From: Pseudomonadota bacterium
GTDB taxonomy: Bacteria; Pseudomonadota; Gammaproteobacteria; Burkholderiales; Burkholderiaceae_B
NCBI GenBank assembly: GCA_023432075.1
Contig: JAEYVD010000112.1
Coordinates: 1 to 6,404, forward strand
Direction of reading: 5' to 3'
Length of the DNA stretch: 6,404 nucleotides
The translations under genes and the position numbers were made by a program. Shown in pieces: positions 1-6,404 of this stretch (its first letter is position 1; the number at the start of each line of letters is the position of its first letter). The notes beneath the pieces were generated by a model. That model ran no database searches and had not been told where the DNA came from. It was given only the letters and a program-made list of their open reading frames with translations.

Positions 1-1529
1 GGCTGAAGAGCCTGCTCGCGGCCGGCGCAATTGGCTTGACCGCTTTGTCGACCCCCGCCCTCTGTGCCACGCCGGTCAAGGGAGGCACGATCTCTGTCGC
101 CACCATCGGCGAGCCGCCGACGCTGGACCCGATGACCAGCACGGCCGACCTGGTGGGCATTCTGACCCAGCACTTCTTCGAGACGCTGTACACCTTCGAC
201 GCCAAGTGGAACCTGACGCCGCTTCTGGCCGACAAGATGCCGGAAGTGTCGGCCGACGGGCTGGTCTACACGATTGCGCTGCGCCAGGGCATCACGTTCC
301 ATGACGGCTCGAAGATGGATTCGTCGGACGTGCTGGCGTCCTTGAAGCGCTGGACCGAGACCGCCACGCGCGGCAAGATGGCCGCCAAGATCATCAGCGG
401 CATCGAGGCCCCGGACGCCAACACGATCCGCATCACGCTCAAGCAGCCGTACGCGCCGCTGACCGCGCTGCTGGCCATGAACAACAGCGCCGCGGTCGTC
501 ATGCCCAAGGGCAAGATTGCGCCGTCGCTGACCGAATTCATCGGCACCGGCCCGTATCAGTTGAAGGCCCGCGTGCCGGACCAGTACGTGCAGCTCGTCC
601 GCTTCGAGGGCTACAAGCAGCGCGAAGGCGAGCCCAACGGCTACGGCGGCGCCCGCAAGCAGTACCTGGACGAGATCCGTTTCGTGCCGGTCAGCAATGC
701 CAACACCCGCGTCGAAAGCGCCGTGGCCGGCCAGTTCGACTACGTGGACTCGCTGCCCGTGGAGTCGCTGCCCAAGCTGAAGAACGGCCGCTCCGATCCG
801 GTCATGCTCAAGCCCTTCGGCTGGCCGCGCCTGGTGCTCAACACCAAGCAGGGCATCATGTCGAACCAGGCCGTGCGCCAGGCGGTGCAGCTTGCCCTGA
901 ACGAAGAAGACATGCTGTTCGCGGCGTTCGGCGACAAGAACTTCTACAAGCTCAATGGCGACTTGTACCCGGAAGGCTATCCGTGGGCCACGTCGCTGGG
1001 CGGCAAGGTCTACAACAAGGGCGACGCCGCCGCGGCCAAGAAGCTGGTGGACGGGGCCAACGTGCAGGACCGCAAGATCCGCATCCTGACCAGCCAGCAA
1101 TACGAGTTCCATTACAAGATGGCGCTGGTGGCCGCCGAATACCTGAAGGCCGCGGGCTTCACGGTGGACATGCAGGTGGTCGATTGGGCCACGCTGACGC
1201 AGCGCCGCCAGGATCCGGCCGTGTGGGACATCTTCATCACGCACAGCCCCTTCCTGCCTGAACCGGCGCTGATCGACTTCCCGTCCAAGGACGCGCCCGG
1301 CTGGTGGGACACGCCGCGCCGCAATCAGGTGCTGGACGCCTTCAACCAGGCCGGCTCGCAGGAAGAACGCGTCAAGCGCTGGGCCGACGTGCAGCAGGCC
1401 GTGTACGACGAAGTGCCGTTCATCAAGGTCGGCGACTTCAACGCGCAGGCCGCGCGTTCGCCATCGCTGCAAGGCACGCAGGCCGTGCCGTGGCCGTACT
1501 TCTGGAACGCCTGGAAGGCGTCCAAGTAA
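1..1529 (+). CDS. Periplasmic substrate-binding protein of a peptide ABC importer (SBP family 5), 5'-truncated by the window
   Basis: This is the extracytoplasmic receptor that binds a peptide-like solute and delivers it to the permeases encoded downstream. The reading frame is open to the window edge: codons from base 3 read LKSLLAAGAIGLTALSTPALCA, the end of a Sec signal peptide, so the true start is upstream and the TTG at 36 lies inside the signal region. Cleavage probably falls near ALCA|TP (visible residue 22). The Cys there is not in a lipobox (Leu at -1), so a soluble periplasmic protein is likelier than a lipoprotein. SBP_bac_5 hallmarks, numbered from the codon at base 3: GEPPTLDP (36-43), an LRQGITFHDG block (about 93-102) followed by SSDVLASLKRW, GTGPY (181-185) and the SNQAVRQAVQLALN helix (287-300). 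The 508 visible residues match the usual family length of about 500-540. The family is clear; the ligand cannot be read from the sequence. Peptides, glutathione-like compounds or N-acyl amino acids are all possible. Confidence 0.93.
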   Translation, partial: LKSLLAAGAIGLTALSTPALCATPVKGGTISVATIGEPPTLDPMTSTADLVGILTQHFFETLYTFDAKWNLTPLLADKMPEVSADGLVYTIALRQGITFHDGSKMDSSDVLASLKRWTETATRGKMAAKIISGIEAPDANTIRITLKQPYAPLTALLAMNNSAAVVMPKGKIAPSLTEFIGTGPYQLKARVPDQYVQLVRFEGYKQREGEPNGYGGARKQYLDEIRFVPVSNANTRVESAVAGQFDYVDSLPVESLPKLKNGRSDPVMLKPFGWPRLVLNTKQGIMSNQAVRQAVQLALNEEDMLFAAFGDKNFYKLNGDLYPEGYPWATSLGGKVYNKGDAAAAKKLVDGANVQDRKIRILTSQQYEFHYKMALVAAEYLKAAGFTVDMQVVDWATLTQRRQDPAVWDIFITHSPFLPEPALIDFPSKDAPGWWDTPRRNQVLDAFNQAGSQEERVKRWADVQQAVYDEVPFIKVGDFNAQAARSPSLQGTQAVPWPYFWNAWKASK

Positions 1530-1538
1530 GCGCACGTC

Positions 1539-1564
1539 CGTCGGGCGGCCGCTGCCGCCCGACG
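1539..1564 (+). promoter_or_regulatory. Perfect 11-bp inverted repeat (stem-loop) after the binding-protein gene
   Basis: CGTCGGGCGGC (1539-1549) and GCCGCCCGACG (1554-1564) are exact reverse complements around a CGCT tetraloop, starting 9 bases after the binding-protein stop codon. The stem is very GC-rich and would be stable in RNA. No T-tract follows, so it does not look like a complete intrinsic terminator. In many binding-protein-dependent importers a stem-loop at this place protects the upstream mRNA from 3' decay or partly stops transcription, raising receptor level over membrane components. That role is inferred here. The rest of the 1530-1622 gap is GC-rich, and no clear promoter was seen in it. 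Confidence 0.7.
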
Positions 1565-1611
1565 CCGCAGGCACCCGCGCGCGACCCGTTCGCGCCCGCG
1601 CAATGACCTCT

Positions 1612-1615
1612 AGGA
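1612..1615 (+). promoter_or_regulatory. Ribosome binding site for the first permease
   Basis: AGGA lies 7 bases before the GTG at 1623. An in-frame TAG at 1611-1613 excludes any start further upstream, so this site supports GTG 1623 as the start. The next in-frame candidate, TTG 1626, would be a poorer fit. Confidence 0.65.
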
Positions 1616-1622
1616 TTTCACC

Positions 1623-2564
1623 GTGTTGCGTTATCTCTTGAATCGGCTGGTCGGGCTGGTGGCCGTGATGTTCATCGTCGCGACCATCGTGTTCGTGATC
1701 ATCCGCCTGACGCCCGGCGACCCGGCCGCCGTGATGCTCGGTCCGCAGGCCAGCCAGCAGGACATCGCCGCCCTGCGTGCGCAACTCGGGCTGGACCAGC
1801 CCGTGGCGGTGCAGTACGTGTCGTGGCTGGGCAAGCTGCTGCAAGGCGACCTGGGCCAGTCCATCTTCATGAACAAGCCGGTGCTGGCGGCGCTGGCCGA
1901 CCGCGCCGAGCCGACGATCCTGCTGACGCTGATGTCGCTGTTGATCGCCAGCGCCATCGCGCTGCCGGTCGGCATTCTTTCCGCGGTCAAACGGGGCACC
2001 ACGCTGGACCAATCGGTGCTGTCGTTCTCGATGTTCACGTCCAGCGTGCCGAGCTTCTGGCTGGGGCTGCTGCTGATGCAGGTGTTCTCCGTGAAGCTGG
2101 GCTGGCTGCCGGTGGCCGGTTATGGCGGCCCGGACGCTTCGCTGGCCACGCGCCTGTCGCACCTGATCCTGCCTGCGGTTGTGCTGGGCCTGGTGAATTC
2201 GGCCCTGATTACCCGCTTCATCCGCGCCAGCATGCTGGACGTGCTGCGCGACGACTATGTACGCACGGCGCGGGCCAAGGGCCTGCCGGAACGCAAGGTC
2301 ATCCTGAAGCATGCGGTGCGCAACGCGTTGATCCCGATTTTGACGGTGCTGGGCCTGACCACGGCGCTGCTCATCAGCGGCGCGGTTGTGACCGAGACCG
2401 TGTTCGGTCTGCCTGGTGTCGGCAGCCTGGTGGTGTCGGCGGTGCTGCGCCGCGATTATCCGGTCATTCAGGGCGCGTTGCTGATCATCGCGGCGATCTA
2501 CGTGCTGATCAATTTGCTGATCGACCTGCTGTACCTCGTGGTCGACCCCCGCGTGCGTTACTGA
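1623..2564 (+). CDS. Peptide ABC transporter permease, DppB/OppB-like
   Basis: One of two inner-membrane subunits forming the translocation channel. The 313-residue length is normal for DppB-type permeases. Six hydrophobic segments lie at roughly 9-28, 98-121, 134-157, 181-200, 235-255 and 281-307. The first is followed by the family motif RLTPGDPA (28-35), and the large periplasmic loop contains LGLDQPVAVQY and GDLGQS (75-80). The cytoplasmic EAA-type loop, which docks on the ATPases, is at about 212-238 (YVRTARAKG, then ILKHAVRNALIP). VVTETVFGLPGVGSL (255-269) and the C-terminal DPRVRY are also typical of DppB. The start is GTG with an AGGA ribosome site. It follows the binding-protein gene after 93 bases and is followed by the partner permease after 9. 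Symbols such as dppB, oppB or gsiC would imply a substrate that is not established, so none is assigned. Confidence 0.95.
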   Translation: MLRYLLNRLVGLVAVMFIVATIVFVIIRLTPGDPAAVMLGPQASQQDIAALRAQLGLDQPVAVQYVSWLGKLLQGDLGQSIFMNKPVLAALADRAEPTILLTLMSLLIASAIALPVGILSAVKRGTTLDQSVLSFSMFTSSVPSFWLGLLLMQVFSVKLGWLPVAGYGGPDASLATRLSHLILPAVVLGLVNSALITRFIRASMLDVLRDDYVRTARAKGLPERKVILKHAVRNALIPILTVLGLTTALLISGAVVTETVFGLPGVGSLVVSAVLRRDYPVIQGALLIIAAIYVLINLLIDLLYLVVDPRVRY

Positions 2565-2573
2565 GCCATCGAC

Positions 2574-3443
2574 ATGACGACTGCAACTTCCATGAATCCT
2601 GGCGCGGACCGCTGGCAGGTCCTGCGCCTGCTGGTGGCGCGCAAGACGGTGCTGATCAGTCTTATCGTGATCGTGGTGCTGGCGGCCGCCGCGCTGCTGG
2701 CGCCGTGGATCAGCCCCTACGATCCCTTCAAGCTGTCCATCATGAATCGCCTGAAGGCGCCCGGCGCCGCGCACTGGTTCGGCACCGACGACTTCGGCCG
2801 CGACGTTTTCAGCCGCGTCATCCACGGTGGACGGCTGTCACTGATTGTGGGCTTTTCCGTTGTCATCCTGTCCAGCGTGCTGGGCATCGCGCTGGGGCTG
2901 ATCGCCGGATTCTTCCGCACGGCCGACAAGTTCGTGTCGCGGCTGATCGACGCGATGATGGCGTTCCCCGACATCCTGCTGGCCATTTCGCTGGTGGCCG
3001 CGCTGGGCCCGTCGCTGGTCAACGTGGTGATCGCGCTGGGCATCGTGTACACGCCGCGCCTTGCCCGCATCGTGCGGGCCTCGACGCTGGTGATCCGTGA
3101 GCTGCCCTTCGTGGAAGCTGCCCGCGCGCTGGGCGTGCCCACGTGGCGCATCGTCACCGTGCACGTGCTGCGCAACCTGGTGTCGCCCATCCTGGTGCAG
3201 GGCACCTTCATCTTCGCGTACGCCATCCTGGCCGAGGCCGGCCTGTCGTTCCTGGGCGTGGGCGTGTCGCCCGACATTCCGACCTGGGGCACCATGATCA
3301 ACGCGGGCCAGCAGTACATGGGGTCGGCCGACTGGATCATGATCTTTCCCGGCATCGCCATCGTGCTGTCCGTGCTGTCGCTGCAACTGGTGGGCGACGG
3401 CCTGCGCGACGTCCTCGATCCGCGTCTGCGCAAGGAGCTGTAA
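2574..3443 (+). CDS. Peptide ABC transporter permease, DppC/OppC-like
   Basis: The second inner-membrane channel subunit, pairing with the DppB-like protein. It has 289 residues. A short cytoplasmic N-terminus precedes the first membrane segment (about 24-45), followed by the DppC/OppC signature HWFGTDDFGRDVFSRVIHGGR region (67-87). More hydrophobic segments follow at about 88-112, 130-160, 200-222 and 254-274. The EAA loop is clear at 179-189 (FVEAARALGVP), with the conserved follow-up HVLRNLVSPI (197-206). GLSFLGVGV...PTWGTMI (223-242) and GDGLRDVLDPRLR (274-286) are further family hallmarks. The start is not firmly decided: ATG 2574 has only a weak GAG at 2563-2565, which overlaps the preceding stop codon, and in-frame ATG 2592 has no better site. 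Translation coupled to the preceding gene, 9 bases upstream, would explain the weak site. Confidence 0.94.
   Translation: MTTATSMNPGADRWQVLRLLVARKTVLISLIVIVVLAAAALLAPWISPYDPFKLSIMNRLKAPGAAHWFGTDDFGRDVFSRVIHGGRLSLIVGFSVVILSSVLGIALGLIAGFFRTADKFVSRLIDAMMAFPDILLAISLVAALGPSLVNVVIALGIVYTPRLARIVRASTLVIRELPFVEAARALGVPTWRIVTVHVLRNLVSPILVQGTFIFAYAILAEAGLSFLGVGVSPDIPTWGTMINAGQQYMGSADWIMIFPGIAIVLSVLSLQLVGDGLRDVLDPRLRKEL
3432..3437 (+). promoter_or_regulatory. Strong ribosome binding site for the DppD-like ATPase
   Basis: AAGGAG lies 8 bases before ATG 3446, inside the last codons of the DppC-like gene. It fixes the ATPase start at 3446, although the frame is open for about 300 bases further upstream. 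Confidence 0.8.
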
Positions 3444-3445
3444 AC

Positions 3446-4449
<1,004 letters not shown>

Positions 4450-4453
<4 letters not shown>

Positions 4454-5448
4454 CGAGCCCTTCCACTCTCCGCGCCGCCGCGCCGCTGGTGCGCATCGAC
4501 GACCTGAAGGTCCACTTCCCGACCTCGCAAGCGCGCAACGCCCCGGTCGTGCGCGCCGTGGACGGCGTGAGCTTCGACGTGCCGCGCAACACCATCGTGG
4601 GCCTGGTCGGCGAATCCGGTTCAGGCAAGACCACGACCGGCCGCGCCCTGCTTCGCCTGTTCGCGCCCACCGCCGGACGCATCGTGTTCGACGGGCAGGA
4701 CATCACCACGCTCAATGAAAAGCAGATGCTGCCGTGGCGCCGCCGCATGCAGATCGTGTTCCAGGACCCGTACGCCAGTCTCAACCCGCGCATGACGGTG
4801 GCCGAGATCCTGGGGGAAGCCCTGGACACCCACAAGCTGGCGCAGCACCGCCGCGCCGAGCGGATCGGCGAATTGCTCGAACGTGTCGGCCTGAACGCGG
4901 ACCACAGCCGCCGCTATCCGCACGAGTTCTCCGGCGGACAGCGCCAGCGCATCGGCATTGCCCGCGCGCTGGCGGTGGAGCCGGATTTCATCGTGGCCGA
5001 CGAGCCCGTATCCGCGCTGGACGTCTCGGTGCAGGCGCAGGTGCTGAACCTGCTGCAGGACCTGCAGCGCGACCTGGGCCTGACCATGCTCTTCGTCGCC
5101 CATGACCTGGCGGTGGTGGACTACCTGTGCGACGACGTCGTGGTGATGTACCTGGGCCGCGTCATGGAGCGCGGGCCGACCAGCGAGGTCTATGCCCGCC
5201 CGCGCCATCCCTACACCCGCGCGCTGCTGTCCGCCGCCCCCGTGCCGGATCCGCGCGCCCCGCGTTCGCGTATCCTCCTGAAGGGCGACATCCCGAGCCC
5301 GGTCAACCCGCCTTCCGGCTGCGTGTTCCGCACACGCTGCCCCCATGCCATCGACGCCTGTGCGGCAGCGGTGCCGCCTGCCGTCGGCGTGAGCGCGGAT
5401 CACTACGTGTCCTGCATCCGCCTCGACCATCCCGCGCTCGCGGCATGA
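4450..5448 (+). CDS. Peptide ABC transporter ATP-binding protein, DppF/OppF-like
   Basis: The second ATPase, expected to form a heterodimer with the DppD-like protein under the two permeases. It has 332 residues, normal for the family. Motifs: Walker A GESGSGKT (54-61), Q-loop Gln105 in VFQDPYASLNP, signature SGGQRQR (161-167), Walker B IVADEP (181-186), D-loop ALD (189-191) and H-loop His218. All are intact, so both ATP sites of the heterodimer look functional. The family-type PRHPYTRALLSAAP (251-264) leads into the C-terminal extension with Cys at 291, 297, 304 and 322, the same C-x5-C-x6-C-x17-C spacing as in its partner. The PWRRRMQIVFQDPYASLNPRM stretch and the QRQ signature distinguish DppF/OppF from DppD/OppD types. 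The 3' end overlaps an in-frame-looking ATG (5445) of the regulator frame by 4 bases. Confidence 0.96.
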
Positions 5449-5466
5449 GTCCGCCCGAATTGATCC

Positions 5467-5470
5467 AGGA
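5467..5470 (+). promoter_or_regulatory. Ribosome binding site deciding the regulator start
   Basis: AGGA lies 7 bases before ATG 5478. It favours that start over ATG 5445, 11 codons upstream, which overlaps the end of the ATPase gene and has no obvious ribosome site. Confidence 0.6.
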
Positions 5471-5477
5471 ACCACAC

Positions 5478-6350
5478 ATGAACATCATCCGCGACATCGT
5501 CTTCCAGATTCGCAGTCGGCGGGACGCATTGAGCGTGACAGAACGCAAGGTTGCCGACGCCATCCTGGACGACATCATCTGGAGCGCCAGCGCCACGGTG
5601 GACCAGCTTGCCGCCAAGGCCGGCGTCAGCATCGCCACCATCTCGCGGTTTGCGCGCACGGTCGGCTGCGACGACACTCGCGATCTGAAGATGAAGCTGG
5701 CGCAGGCCAGCACGGTAGGCAGCCGCTTCCTGGACCCCAGCGCGCCGGCCGAGGAAAGCACGTTCTATGCGCGCATCTATGCCGACATCGAGAGCACCCT
5801 GCGCGCGCATCTGCCGACGTTCACCGAGCCGCTATTCGAAGCCGCCGCGTCCATCGTGGACGGGGCGCGCATGATCTACGTCTTCGGCATGGGCGGCGCG
5901 TCGGCGGTGCTGGCGCAGGAAGTCCAGTCACGCCTGGTGCGGCTGGGCTATCCCATCGCGGTCTACAGCGACGCGGTGCTGCTGCGCATGGTGGCGGCCA
6001 CGCTCGACGAGCGCGACGCCGTGCTGGTGCTGTCGGCTTCGGGCCTGACGCCCGAGATCGTCGGCGCCGCGCGCATCGTCAAGCAATACCGCGCGCGCAT
6101 CGTCGCCATCACCGACGCGTCGTCCGAACTGGCGAAGCTGGCCGACGTGGTGCTGCCCATCCGCACCGACGAGACCGACTTCATCTACAAGCCGTCGGCC
6201 TCGCGCTACGCGATGATGCTGGCCATCGACCTGCTGTCGACCGAACTGGCCATGCTGAACCAGGAAGAAAACCGCGAACGCCTGCGCCGCATCAAGCTGG
6301 CGCTGGACGAACACCGCGGCGGGCCGAACCGCCTGCCGCTGGGCGATTGA
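5478..6350 (+). CDS. MurR/RpiR-family transcriptional regulator (HTH + SIS domain)
   Basis: A DNA-binding regulator with a sugar-isomerase-type (SIS) sensor domain, probably controlling this operon. It has 290 residues from ATG 5478, the usual family length. The N-terminal HTH_6 domain spans about 1-77: LSVTERKVADAIL (18-30), then the helix-turn-helix TVDQLAAKAGVSIATISRFAR (40-60) and the DLKMKLA segment that closes this domain. The SIS domain runs from about 120 to 260, with IYVFGMGGASAVLA (133-146), the strand-loop LSASGLT (185-191) and ITDASSELAKLADVVLPI (211-228). Ser186, Ser188 and Thr191 match the SxSGxT phosphate-binding loop. Family members often bind phosphosugars (MurR binds N-acetylmuramic acid 6-phosphate), but the ligand here is unknown. 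The gene lies 29 bases after the DppF-like gene and 13 before a putative deacylase gene, on the same strand, so it is probably co-transcribed and may control its own expression. Activator or repressor role cannot be told from the sequence. Confidence 0.93.
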   Translation: MNIIRDIVFQIRSRRDALSVTERKVADAILDDIIWSASATVDQLAAKAGVSIATISRFARTVGCDDTRDLKMKLAQASTVGSRFLDPSAPAEESTFYARIYADIESTLRAHLPTFTEPLFEAAASIVDGARMIYVFGMGGASAVLAQEVQSRLVRLGYPIAVYSDAVLLRMVAATLDERDAVLVLSASGLTPEIVGAARIVKQYRARIVAITDASSELAKLADVVLPIRTDETDFIYKPSASRYAMMLAIDLLSTELAMLNQEENRERLRRIKLALDEHRGGPNRLPLGD

Positions 6351-6352
6351 TC

Positions 6353-6357
6353 GGGAA
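6353..6357 (+). promoter_or_regulatory. Ribosome binding site of the last, partial gene
   Basis: GGGAA lies 6 bases before ATG 6364 in the 13-base gap after the regulator stop codon. It supports a real gene start there. Confidence 0.45.
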
Positions 6358-6363
6358 ATTACG

Positions 6364-6404
6364 ATGTACGACACCCTCATTGGCAACGTCCGGATCCTGG
6401 ACGG
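6364..6404 (+). CDS. N-terminus of a probable amidohydrolase, D-aminoacylase-like (3'-truncated by the window)
   Basis: Only 13 full codons plus two bases of the fourteenth are present, reading MYDTLIGNVRILDG (the last codon starts GG, so Gly whatever the third base). The pattern 'YDTLI-N--ILDG' is the first beta-hairpin typical of amidohydrolase-superfamily enzymes of the D-aminoacylase / N-acyl-D-amino-acid deacylase group, which hydrolyse N-acyl-D-amino acids to a D-amino acid and a carboxylate. The start has a GGGAA ribosome site and sits 13 bases behind the regulator, so it probably belongs to the same operon. No metal ligand or catalytic residue is inside the window. Dihydroorotase-, hydantoinase- or imidazolonepropionase-like amidohydrolases begin similarly, so the specific function is tentative. 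Confidence 0.55.
   Translation, partial: MYDTLIGNVRILD

Noticed and set aside
36..38. TTG at 36 as the start of the binding protein
   Set aside because: The frame is open upstream to the window edge and encodes the hydrophobic core of a signal peptide before this codon. Starting here would destroy the signal peptide.
52..72. Lipoprotein attachment site at the Cys near the receptor N-terminus
   Set aside because: The residues before the Cys (Pro-Ala-Leu) do not fit a lipobox, which needs a small residue at -1.
1539..1564. The stem-loop as an intrinsic transcription terminator closing a single-gene unit
   Set aside because: No T-tract follows the stem, and the downstream permease genes need the same receptor, so a full stop is unlikely. 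Partial termination or mRNA protection remains possible.
1823..3100. Long + strand open frame (425 codons) overlapping both permease genes in another frame
   Set aside because: It overlaps two clear membrane-protein genes and has a low-complexity Arg/Gly/Ala/Pro composition, typical of a high-GC shadow frame.
3143..3445. N-terminal extension of the DppD-like ATPase back to 3143
   Set aside because: It lies wholly inside the DppC-like gene, encodes a His/Arg/Gly-rich sequence unlike ABC ATPases, and ATG 3446 has a strong AAGGAG site and gives the family's normal length.

Overview
The window is GC-rich with strong G/C preference at third codon positions, and every gene is on the + strand. The protein sequences and layout suggest a betaproteobacterium of the Bordetella/Achromobacter (Alcaligenaceae) type. 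That placement rests on composition and general resemblance, not on a database search.

Layout: a complete five-gene peptide (Dpp/Opp/Ddp-type) ABC importer fills bases 1-5448. First is a periplasmic substrate-binding protein (its start lies before the window; the visible part begins inside the signal peptide). A 93-base gap containing a perfect 11-bp stem-loop follows. Then come two inner-membrane permeases (DppB- and DppC-like) and two ATPases (DppD- and DppF-like), separated by 9 bp, 2 bp and a 4-bp overlap. A MurR/RpiR-family regulator (HTH plus SIS domain) follows 29 bp later. The first 14 codons of another gene start 13 bp after the regulator; its N-terminus resembles a D-aminoacylase / N-acyl-D-amino-acid deacylase amidohydrolase.

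How the genes probably work together: the binding protein captures a peptide-like or N-acylated amino-acid compound in the periplasm, the BC/DF complex imports it using ATP, and the downstream amidohydrolase would release the amino acid. The RpiR-type protein would control the unit according to an intracellular ligand. Close spacing and overlaps argue for one transcript from the permeases onward, probably from a promoter upstream of the binding-protein gene and outside the window. The stem-loop behind the binding-protein gene could let that gene be expressed more strongly than the rest.

No mobile element, CRISPR array, RNA gene or foreign-looking island is visible. This is an ordinary catabolic transport operon in type. 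The most interesting points are the pairing of a sugar-phosphate-type regulator with a peptide importer and a putative D-aminoacylase, a possibly altered SIS ligand site, and the stem-loop.
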